Notes under the pieces: model-generated
The model's input: the letters and a program-made list of their open reading frames with translations, nothing else
Databases searched by the model: none
What the model was told of the DNA's origin: nothing
Assembly (NCBI GenBank): GCA_036245525.1
Contig: BTPG01000005.1
Location: 129,118,799 to 129,182,798 of the forward strand
DNA length: 64,000 nucleotides
Source of the DNA: Semisulcospira habei
Taxonomy: Eukaryota; Mollusca; Gastropoda; Semisulcospiridae
Direction of reading: 5' to 3'
Made by a program: the position numbers and the translations under genes
Shown: piece after piece, positions 53,854 to 64,000 of the stretch
Layout of the letters: each line of letters begins with the position of its first letter
Position numbering within the stretch: the first letter of the stretch is position 1

Positions 53854-55099
53854 GTCCATAAGCTAAGAAAGTCTACCGTGCACCCTCCCCCCAGTACTCA
53901 ATAAGATGGGTTTCAAAGTGTTCCTTAGTATGTCCTGAGATGTTTAAGCCATGTTCCCCAAAAATCCTACAACTGATGGGTCTTTTTTTTAGGTTTTATT
54001 GTTTAGGAGCCCCTGTTAAGCATGCCTTAAATAAAAAGAATTACAATTAAATTGATGGGTCACATTGAAATTAATAAAATGATCACAAATGTTTATGCTC
54101 AATATGCATATTTTGTTAAGAAAACTGGCAACAAACATATTTAATCAGAGGAGCAATTGTTATGATCATTTTTCGTTCCTTTGCATACAGGTAAAATGGG
54201 GGTAGGGCAGCAGATTCAGCCACTGTGGCCCCTAAATGCATCACAGCATCATAAAATCAGGTTGGGAGTAACTGTGGTACTCTTTCCTAAACAATAAAAC
54301 CTAAAAAAAAGACCCATCAGTTGTATACAAAATTTCTGAGGGCATCAGAAACAACGTACGTTTCCCAATTCGGCAATTTTAAATGGGAAAAAGCTATCAT
54401 TCACCACGAACATACCGTAAAGGATGCCGACTTTCCTTATTTTCTTGCACTTTATGCTCACATTATTGAAACTTAATAGGTAAAGAGAGGTCAAAATAAA
54501 ATGGAATAACTTAAGCAATTTTTTTCTAATTAATTTTGTGTATTTTTACAACTTGGGGGTAGGGATACAAAATCAACCACTGTGGCACTCACAGTAATCA
54601 CAGCATCACCTAGTCACGTTTATAATAATTGTGACATCCCGTTTTAATGATGTAAACCTGAAAATGGACTGTCAGTGCTATAGAAAATGTCTGAAGCCAT
54701 CTGACACATTATTTTTGTCTTTTTTTGCGATTTCGCGGAAATGGTCGTTTACTGGGTGCACAAATACCTTCACTGTGAGCCAGAGATTCAATATGTTTTC
54801 ATTCTGTTTTATGCAGAGGATGCAGAAGGTGTGCCTTGACATAATATTGCCTGATTTGGGTTTCTGGAATGAATTCTGATTTATTTAGAGGAAAATGTTT
54901 CTCAACCTCATTTTAGCACCTGCGAAGAGCGTGAATGGGGGTACCCTTGCGCCATCGGCTATATCTCTGGTGTGTTCCTAAGGATTTTTGGGGAACATGG
55001 CTTAAACATCTCAGGACATACTAAGAAACACTTTGAAACCCATCTTATTGAGTACTGGGGGGGGGGGGGGTGCACGGTAGACCTTCCTAGCTTATGGAC
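53854..55099. mobile_element. Non-autonomous element with 118-bp terminal inverted repeats
   Basis: GTCCATAAGCTARGAARGTC onward at the left is complemented almost base for base at 54983-55099. TA lies on both outer sides (53852-53853 and 55100-55101). The interior has no transposase; the longest frame is 82 codons at 54631-54879 (+). Two diverged direct repeats, GGGGGTAGGG..CCACTGTGGC..ATCACAGCATCA, lie at 54193-54263 and 54552-54620. Terminal length and TA duplication fit a Tc1/mariner-superfamily derivative. Confidence 0.82.
53970..54323. mobile_element. Nested 354-bp MITE
   Basis: CAACTGATGGGTCTTTTTTT and AGGTTTTATTGTTTAGGA are complemented at 54285-54323. TA on both sides (53968-53969 and 54324-54325). 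It sits inside the larger element at 53854-55099. Confidence 0.85.
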
Positions 55100-55242
55100 T
55101 ATATGCCATTCGTAGTACAAATGACGGACGGCTACAAGGTTTTTTTGTGGCGAGGTCACGTGGTAAGGTTTGTGTTAAAAGGATTGGTCGTCTGACATAG
55201 GAATGAAAACAATAACGTTTGTCAGTCAGTCAGTTAGTTAGT

Positions 55243-55274
<32 letters not shown>

Positions 55275-55293
55275 CTCTCTCTCTCTGTATATG

Positions 55294-55296
<3 letters not shown>

Positions 55297-55370
<74 letters not shown>
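55297..55370. repeat. (GT)n microsatellite
   Basis: Preceded by (CAGA)n and (CT)n at 55225-55287. Confidence 0.96.
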
Positions 55371-55429
55371 CTGCTAAATTAGCCTTTTGATGATCACGTT
55401 TTGCCTTTCTCTTTTAATTAGTTCTTATA

Positions 55430-55560
55430 CATTACGCGTGTGTGTTGTGCTGTGTGAGTGCGTGTGCAAGAACATGATTGAAAAAAAGGTCTGTGTACCT
55501 AATCATTTATCCTTGAGAAGAAATAAAGTTTCATTTCATTTCATTAATTCATTTTATTTC
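55430..55560 (+). mobile_element. LINE 3' tail
   Basis: GGTCTGTGTACCTAATC, ATCCTTGAGAAGAAATAAAG and (CATTT)n form a 3' end related to that at 56880-56943. Confidence 0.7.
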
Positions 55561-55568
55561 ATTTTATT

Positions 55569-57044
<1,476 letters not shown>

Positions 57045-57133
57045 CTATAATTAGTGATTTTTCGTTTGCACTGAACGACTACCAACAACACACGAGAGCG
57101 AAATTACGGCGGATAACTAGCTTGTTTCACTGA

Positions 57134-57203
57134 TAAACATAGACAACACTTCAAACATATCCAAGATGCCTTTTGGAGATGTTTGGAGTGTTGTCTATGT
57201 TTA
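57134..57203. repeat. Unique 70-bp hairpin abutting the SINE
   Basis: TAAACATAGACAACACTTCA and AGTGTTGTCTATGTTTA around TATCCAAGATGCCTTTTGGAGAT. Its right end touches the SINE start. Confidence 0.88.
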
Positions 57204-57656
57204 GGGCGGTCCGTGGCGCAGTAGTTAAGGCGCCTGCCACTGCTAGAGGTGCGAGGTACGATACCGGGTTCGGGCGTCGAACGTTTCTCCTGTAGTAAGT
57301 GTCACCGTTAATTTTGGCGGACCGTTGGGGGTTCTTTCTCCGGGTACTCCGGCTCTTCCTCCTCCTCCACTTTGGTACCGGTTTCAGGCCACTTTATAAA
57401 TTTCAAATACAAGAGATCAAAATTTCCGAAACCGGCCTCAGTAGCTGAGCTGACCCTTCGCACCACGTGAGTGTCCTGTGTTTGTCTTGTACTGTGTTTG
57501 TCTTCAGAGTGAATGTGTGTGTAGTGTGACGTGAGCGTGCGTGTTGGGTTCAGTTCGCGCCGCTTTGAGCCGATTCGCAGAATAATTCTTCTTATTATTA
57601 TTATTCAATTATTGGGTAAAGCGCCTATATAATAACCGGTATTATTATTATTATTG
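57204..57656 (+). mobile_element. tRNA-derived SINE with LINE-like tail
   Basis: The head GGGCGGTCCGTGGCGCAGTA carries a box A-like TGGCGCAGTAGTTAAGGCG and a box B-like GGTACGATACC. The body contains TTCTTTCTCCGGGTACTCCG, a motif widespread in invertebrate SINEs. The end GGGTAAAGCGCCTATATAA and (ATT)n resembles LINE tails in this window, suggesting mobilisation by such a LINE. About 450 bases. Confidence 0.78.
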
Positions 57657-58081
57657 TCTGTCCATCGTGATTGCGCTCTCGTTCGTTGTTGCGACTCGTT
57701 CGTTGCAAACGAAACCTCGCTATTGTCTGTCTAAATTAGCTCAGCAGCTGATAGCACCAGCCGCCAGAATTACACAACAGCTGTTAACAGTTCCAGCAAG
57801 GGTCAGATAAAGATAGATAATAGGGCTCGGGAAGTTCCCGCCATTGCCTAGCAGCGTCGGCGCGTCAGCCGTCATCTTAAGAGGATACCATAGTCGTGAG
57901 ATACTAGCGAAATAGTGTTTCAACACGTTTTTCTTAATTTTTCTTCCTCTTTGGAAACAAACAAAAACAGATTCTGGTGAGCGGTTTCCTACAGTGATGG
58001 CAACACTGGCTGTTATTGCTTAAGTACGTCAGGACTTTGCTGAAATTACAAAAACAGAGACAAATCAGTTCCGTAGCTAAT
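57657..58081. other. No feature recognised
   Basis: CpG-containing stretch (TCGGCGCGTCAGCCGTCATC at 57857) without a recognisable gene. Confidence 0.4.
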
Positions 58082-58790
58082 AATGAACAGGCGGACGGGG
58101 GGATACCGGGGCCGACGGCGGGTCCAAGAGGCTCCCCCCACGGAAGCCATCCGTGGGACGTGCCAGGGGCTCGTGGCCGGCTCCGTGGTTCGCCCGTCAT
58201 TAATAGGCCGCGGAGAGGGACAACCCTGGAAGGTCCCCGCCGCGGGACAGGGTGTTAAGACATCCCAGGGGGACGAGGTACCCCAGATGACACTCCGACA
58301 CCGTATGACTCCTCGCTCGCCTGCGTACGGTCGACACCCGTCAAAATAAATAGGGACCCCAGGGAGGTATAGAATCCTTCGTCAATACACTCCCTGGGCA
58401 ACGGAGGGGACAATACCGCCCTCCAAATAAAATACAGAAACATTTATAGGGGGGGTTAGTAAAATCAACCCCCCTCAAACCATGAGTTGAGAGGAGGGAA
58501 ACGAGCCAGACATTGGACTGTGAATCACACGGGGAAAGGAAGCACAGAGGACGGACAGGACCCAGAGGAGGAGACCCCACTATCCCCCAAAGACAGCCCC
58601 CACCCCCACCCCCTCCCTAGGCGCGGCAGGACATGATGATGAAGAACTGAAAGAACCGGTGATGCGAGGTCACCAGCGACAAACAATCAAAATAACTCCC
58701 CCCCCCCCCCAACCCCCCTGGTCACCCCCCCACCCCATCCCCCTGCCCCCACCCCTCCCCGGACGAAATCAACGAAAGTTGGAAGTTCTT
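58082..58790 (+). other. GC-rich segment with broken open frames, origin unknown
   Basis: A frame from an ATG at 58083 gives 88 codons, MNRRTGGYRGRRRVQEAPPT to YGRHPSK. Overlapping frames remain open as Gly/Arg/Pro-rich sequence on both sides of frame changes up to about 58790 (for example GHDDEELKEPVMRGHQRQTI). The composition is unlike the flanking DNA. It could be the 5' or ORF1 part of a LINE, or a decayed coding sequence. No motif identifies it. Confidence 0.3.
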
Positions 58791-58929
58791 GTCCTTTTAA
58801 TAATTGACCTTGATTGAATGAACACGCAGAACGTCAGGATTAGCCTGTACTTACACGCTGATAACACTGGAGGGCAGACTTACGCGACCGTTCCTGCAAT
58901 GGTGAGATAACGACGGATAATGGGTCACC

Positions 58930-59312
<383 letters not shown>

Positions 59313-59335
59313 TGAGCAAAAGATCAACGGGCCGA

Positions 59336-59584
59336 CGTCGGCCCGTGGAGCTATTGCTTGCTGAGAAGTGAAAGTACGAGTTGTTTTTTTCTTCTGTATT
59401 TGTCAGAAGCATCAGATTTCATCAGCATTATCGCATTTTCTGAGTGGATTGACCTGCTAAATCAAGAACGGCCTAGGCGTAGTGCAATATTATCTTGTGC
59501 ATGGAGAGACAGCAAGCTAATCAGGCACCACCTTTAACTACTACAATGAACTCATCTCTCGCGACTCCTTCCGAAATGTACTTC
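59336..59584. mobile_element. Element K, copy 1 (inverted relative to copy 2)
   Basis: GCCCGTGGAGCTATTGCTTG to CGAAATGTACTTCAG is the reverse complement of 63421-63686 with about 85% identity. Its left end is the IR-D-like palindrome CGGGCCGACGTCGGCCCG. Confidence 0.85.
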
Positions 59585-59846
59585 AGTATTTAGTGTCTCT
59601 GAAAGTAAAGAGATGCAACCGTTGGCATAAAGCTCGCTTTCTTACTTCGTCTGAGAGTACCAGAAGCCCGTAGCCTATCGTAGATGATCGATGATAGCAC
59701 ACTGAACATCCAGGCGCACGTGATATTCTATGTGTCTAACAGATGGAGAGATTTGATTGCTAAAGTGATCGGGGCTTCAATAACAAGAGGTAAAAGTAGC
59801 CATACTGGACAAGTCATGTCATTAGGAGCGAGCACTTCAACACTTT

Positions 59847-59894
59847 TTAACTCATTCGAGACGTGCCGCATTCGGGATGTATCGAATGTGTTAA
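59847..59894. mobile_element. IR-F element, short, TTAA to TTAA
   Basis: TTAACTCATTCGAGACGTGC to TGTATCGAATGTGTTAA, 48 bases, centre CCGCATTCGGG. Confidence 0.78.
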
Positions 59895-60036
59895 AACACA
59901 TAAACGGGCGACACCTGGCTAAGTGAAATGAAAAATTGGCGTGTAAATGTTTCGAAGAGGAAATCTTTGTGACAACTTGAGTGCCTGTACTGAGTGTAAT
60001 AGTCCTGATTGTACATATTTACTTACGTGGTTCCAT

Positions 60037-60350
60037 CGGTCTGGATTCCAAACGGACTAAAGCCGCAACATACAAAATTACACCCGAGCGCGCAGTTGAC
60101 GCCAGTAGTGAAATTGTACTAGATATCGTGAGTTGATTGCCAGATTGAACACGAAAACAGTTGATTGTGTGCGGACTCTATCAGCACTAAACACGAAAAC
60201 TACGAGCGTATTAGGCAGCAGATACCACAGACGATTAACTCCTTCCCAGCCAATGTACGTACATTTTGTTTCTGAAATCTGTGTTCACTGAACAACCAAA
60301 AGCCACAACTGTCCAAAGAACTTAGTGGACACAAAGTGGAATCAGCAAAA
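60037..60350 (+). repeat. Dispersed 314-bp repeat, copy 2
   Basis: Matches 49437-49750. The IR-A element beginning at TTAA 60235 breaks off after AGCACAGATCCTCATAA. Confidence 0.85.
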
Positions 60351-60423
60351 AGCACAGATCCTCATAACCATCCTTATCCCCGCTATCAAGGCGCTCCCCC
60401 ATAACCCTGTTAAAAAACTTGAT

Positions 60424-60509
60424 CCATTTGGCTGTTGGTCGTGCTTTTTTGTCGCTTTCCTGTAAGGAATCGTCGCGACAAAAAGCGCTACTGACCATCA
60501 AAGGGTTAA
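60424..60509. mobile_element. IR-C element
   Basis: CCATTTGGCTGTTGGTCGTG to CTGACCATCAAAGGGTTAA; the GTTGGTC/GACCATC variant is partly symmetrical. Confidence 0.82.
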
Positions 60510-60515
60510 GAATAA

Positions 60516-60736
60516 TTAACTTATTCGAGACAGACATGCGGCGGATGAAGTTAGCATTATATAATGGACGTGCCGCATACGGATATCATGCGGCAAAGAA
60601 AGTCAGCATTCTCGAAATAGGACACATGGATACGCGGCAAATGAGATTAGCGTTCAAGACATGCCGCATAAATGCATGTCTTGAACGCTAATCTCATTTG
60701 CCGCGTATGGGTACTCGGCACGTCGTGAACGAGTTA
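60516..60736. mobile_element. IR-F element, long, nested palindromes, TTAA to TTAA
   Basis: TTAACTTATTCGAGACAGAC to GCACGTCGTGAACGAGTTAA, 221 bases. The inner palindrome ATGAGATTAGCGTTCAAGAC and its complement spans about 60640-60706. A second, weaker GTGCCGCATACGGATATCATG foldback lies at 60570-60595. Confidence 0.85.
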
Positions 60737-60807
60737 ACAATTCTATAAAGCAATTTTCCCTCTGACTGCTCAGTGCCTCATCATCAGAGTTGTTCAGAAG
60801 ACAGAGC

Positions 60808-61388
60808 TATCCAGACCAAAGAGGTGACCGCCAAGCGTGTAAAATGCAAAGAAGTACCCAACGGAGAAAGAAACACGCTTAGAAAAGACAATTAAAACAC
60901 AATTTATTAATATTTCGGGTAAATGCCCTTTTTAAAAAATAGACAAACAAATAAATAGAGAGATCAGTCGCTACTTACCCTCATTTATCGCAGAAAGAAT
61001 GTGGCAACTGATGTCATTAGGAGCAATGACATCAGCTGTAAGTTGCTCGTAAGTTGCTCGCTCCTAATGACATCAGTTTCCACATTCTTTCTGCAATAAA
61101 TGAAGATAAGTAGCGACTGATCTCTCTTCTTCTTCTTCTCGAACGCCGTCACACTTGGAGTTTGGCTCTCAAATGAAATCTGTGGTCTTCTGTAGCGCCT
61201 CCACAGGCCGTACAGTTTCTCTTGTAGAGTGGCGGGCTTCGGCCATATCTCCTCCCTCAGCAGTTGGTGGACTGATTTCTCTATTTGTTTGTTTGTCTAT
61301 TTTGAAAAAGGGTATTTACCCGAAATATTAATAAATTGTGTTGTAAATGTTTTTTCTAAGCGTGTTTCTTTCTCGTTGGGTACTTCTT
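60808..61388. mobile_element. IR-H foldback, 581 bp, with 12-bp flanking direct repeat
   Basis: AGAAGACAGAGC lies on both sides (60796-60807 and 61389-61400). The left arm runs from CCAGACCAAAGAGGTGACCG through CGGAGAAAGAAACACGCT and GAGAGATCAGTCGCTACTTA to ATGACATC. The right arm complements all of it but is interrupted at about 61130-61270 by an unrelated insert. Confidence 0.88.
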
Positions 61389-61503
61389 AGAAGACAGAGC
61401 GACAATGACAGTTCACGAGTGCTGCCACAATAGAGAGGTCAAACTATTCTGAACCATATATATAAACTGGATGCTCAGATGTTCTAGCACAAACCTTAAA
61501 CTG

Positions 61504-61713
61504 TTAAGTCATTCAGCCCGACGGCCGTATTTCCCAAATTTTGGAGGCGTCATCTAATGACTATGCACCAGTTGCAGGAGATGGATCGACCATGACAATT
61601 CAAGGGCACTGCCAGATTAGCTTGGCGCCGACAGGCGCCAAGCTAATCTGGCACTACCCTTGAATTATCATGGTCAACCCATCTCCTGCTGTAGTGGGTC
61701 AGGGCTGAATGGG

Positions 61714-61717
<4 letters not shown>
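61504..61717. mobile_element. IR-B element, 214 bp, inserted in a minisatellite unit
   Basis: TTAAGTCATTCAGCCCGACG to GGGCTGAATGGGTTAA. The flanks CCTTAAACTG and TATAATCAGTATC are continuous as CCTTAAACTGTTAATATAAT at 61853-61872, the unoccupied site. Confidence 0.95.
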
Positions 61718-62530
<813 letters not shown>

Positions 62531-62802
62531 CTTACAACAGAGAATTGGACATACTTATCTGTAAAGATCTGTAAATGCTGTGGTCAGCCTGTTCTGCTGT
62601 TGTCAGAGTTTTGCTGTTGTTGTTGTTTTAAACTTCTTTCTCATTGTCTGCATTCTAAACGTATTTGGTCTCAAGCAGCGGCCATTGTGCTGTTCTGGGA
62701 AGGTTTTGTGAAGGTGAAGGTGTATTCGTTCGATAAACACGTTTAATATTTTTCGAGGCGCCTGTGTTTTCTGTCAAACTGTCACTCTAGAGTATGGGTA
62801 TT

Positions 62803-63003
62803 TTAAACCCATTTAGCCCCGACGCCCTACAGCAGTAGATGGATTGACCATGACAATTCAAGGGTAGTGCCAGATTAGCTTGGCGCCTGCAGGCGCCAAG
62901 CTAATCTGGAACTACCCTTGAATTATCATGGTTAATCCATCTCCTGCAAACTGGAAACACATAAAAAATTTGAGGAATGCGGTCGTGGGGTTAATTAGGT
63001 TAA
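62803..63003. mobile_element. IR-B element, GATTAGC subtype
   Basis: TTAAACCCATTTAGCCCCGA to GGGGTTAATTAGGTTAA. Centre GGCGCCTGCAGGCGCC is perfectly palindromic. Confidence 0.9.
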
Positions 63004-63224
63004 ATTCAAACTTATTCCCATGAATCCGACCATGCAGTCACGATGACTAAATTACTCCTATTCGGCATTGATGCTTCACCACCACCTGTCATAGTGAGAT
63101 AATACAGGCATGCGTTGTCTTAGTAATTTAAAATGACGCGATCTGGGTACAGAAGCTCTTTACTCACGTGGCAAACGACAAGCCCAGAGAAAAAGGTTAA
63201 AACAATCACCCTTCAGACACCACA

Positions 63225-63325
63225 GCGGGAGATGTATGGACCGTGCTAGTCCAAGGGTAGTGCCAGATTAGCTTGGCGCCTTGTAAGGCGCCAAGCTAAT
63301 CTGGCACTACCCTTGAACTATTCGC
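63225..63325. repeat. IR-B hairpin, GATTAGC subtype
   Basis: GCTAGTCCAAGGGTAGTGCC and GGCACTACCCTTGAACTATT around GGCGCCTTGTAAGGCGCC. Confidence 0.9.
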
Positions 63326-63356
63326 ATCTCACCCTTCAGAAAACCGGCTCAGCGGA

Positions 63357-63748
63357 AGACGGTCCGGACCGGCCATGATAGTTCAAGGGTAGTGCCAGAT
63401 TAGATTTGCGCCTTGAAAAGCTGAAGTACATTTTAGAAGGAGTGGCGAGAGATGAGTTGATTTTCAGAAGCTCAAGGTAGTGCCTGATTAGCGTGCTGCC
63501 TCAGTCTCCATGCACAAGATAATATGGCCCTACGCCTAGTCTGCTCTTGATTTAGAAGGCCAAGCCACTCAGAAAATGCGATAGAGCTGATGAAATCTGA
63601 TGCTTCTGACAAATACAGGAAAAAAAACACTTCTCATACTTTCACTTCTCAGCAAGCAATAGCTCCACGGGCCGACGTCAGCCTTAAAAGGCGCCAAGCT
63701 AATCTGGCACTACCCTTGAACTATTCACAGCTGGTCCGGGCCGTCTCC
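63357..63748. mobile_element. IR-B hairpin split by element K
   Basis: Left arm 63357-63420 (ending GCGCCTTGAAAAG) and right arm 63687-63748 (starting TTAAAAGGCGCC) are separated by element K. CCTTGAAAAG and CCTTAAAAGG at the junctions suggest a target duplication of 8 to 10 bases. Confidence 0.82.
63421..63686. mobile_element. Element K, copy 2
   Basis: CTGAAGTACATTTTAGAAGG to GGGCCGACGTCAGCC; reverse complement of 59336-59584. No coding sequence. Confidence 0.85.
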
Positions 63749-63769
63749 CACAACTCAGAAAACCACAGC

Positions 63770-63880
63770 GGGAGACGGTCCGGACCGGGTATTATAGTTC
63801 ATGGGTAGTGCCAGATTAGCTTGGCGCCTTGAAAGGCGCCAAGCTAATCTGGCACTACCCTTGAACTATCACGGCTGGTA
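63770..63880. repeat. IR-B hairpin, perfect inner arms
   Basis: GTAGTGCCAGATTAGCTTGG pairs exactly with its complement around CGCCTTGAAAGGCG. The flank GGAGACGGTCCGGACCGG is shared with the split copy upstream. Confidence 0.92.
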
Positions 63881-64000
63881 TCAAACAGCAGATGTGCCGC
63901 TGATCTGTACAGACACTTCCAAAAGTTGCACAGGTCAATATCCGTTGAAGGCATTGTTAAGCGGTCCTTGCGGCATTTGAAAGTTGGCAAACGTACCTGC
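63881..64000. other. Window end, nothing recognised
   Basis: No repeat or coding signal seen. Confidence 0.5.

Overview
This is animal nuclear DNA with no recognisable complete cellular gene. The AT-rich background, the dense (CA)n, (GA)n and (AT)n microsatellites, the decayed non-LTR retrotransposons and the LINE 3' tails of the 'GCGCTATA..(ATT)n' type fit a mollusc, possibly a gastropod. That assignment is an inference; no single-copy gene supports it. The window is best read as an intergenic or intronic repeat landscape.

Retrotransposon and DNA transposon fossils. A complete but decayed Tc1-like transposon lies at 2606-4200. Non-LTR reverse transcriptase fragments lie at 16969-18283 (+), 27874-29145 (-, RTE-type), 34400-35160 (-), 41624-42195 (-), 45555-47656 (+, the best preserved), 51191-51530 (+) and 55711-56943 (+). 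Two tRNA-derived SINEs are at 21783-21940 and 57204-57656. Elements with TA target duplications and no transposase are at 20836-21174 and 53854-55099, the latter with a nested element at 53970-54323.

The dominant feature is a set of short palindromic elements (MITE-like). I name them here by the centre of the hairpin. IR-A: arm GCAAGAGGCATAGATCCTCA, in elements of about 200-250 bp starting TTAACCCCTTCACTGCC. IR-B: arm TGATAGTTCAAGGGTGGTGC with centre CTTGGCGCC, in elements of about 213-215 bp starting TTAACTCATTCTACCCC or TTAACCCATTCAGCCC. IR-C: TTAACCCTTTGGCTGTCGG, about 92 bp. IR-D: GGCCGACGTCGGCCGCAGT, GC-rich, about 82 bp. IR-E: TCTGTGATTTTGGACCTT, about 65 bp. IR-F: TTAACTCATTCRAGACGTG. 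IR-G: AAGTCCACTTTTGTGAAAA. IR-H: foldback with AACGGAGAAAGAAACACGCT. IR-N and IR-P are rarer. Families A, B, C, F, N and P end in TTAA followed by C-pyrimidine-C and so look like products of one piggyBac-type (TTAA target) machinery. An empty target site inside the window supports this for IR-B. Copies vary symmetrically in both arms, and several copies sit back to back sharing one TTAA.

Larger duplications: a 670-bp tandem duplication at 12737-14061 whose second copy carries an inverted segment; a roughly 280-bp direct duplication flanking the RTE insertion; a 370-bp repeat at 6818 and 35452; a 314-bp repeat at 49437 and 60037; an inverted 250-bp pair at 59336 and 63421; and a five-unit minisatellite at 61714-62530. 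One possible protein-coding exon with a splice donor lies on the minus strand at 33447-33565 (low confidence). All coordinates were read by eye and may be off by a few bases.
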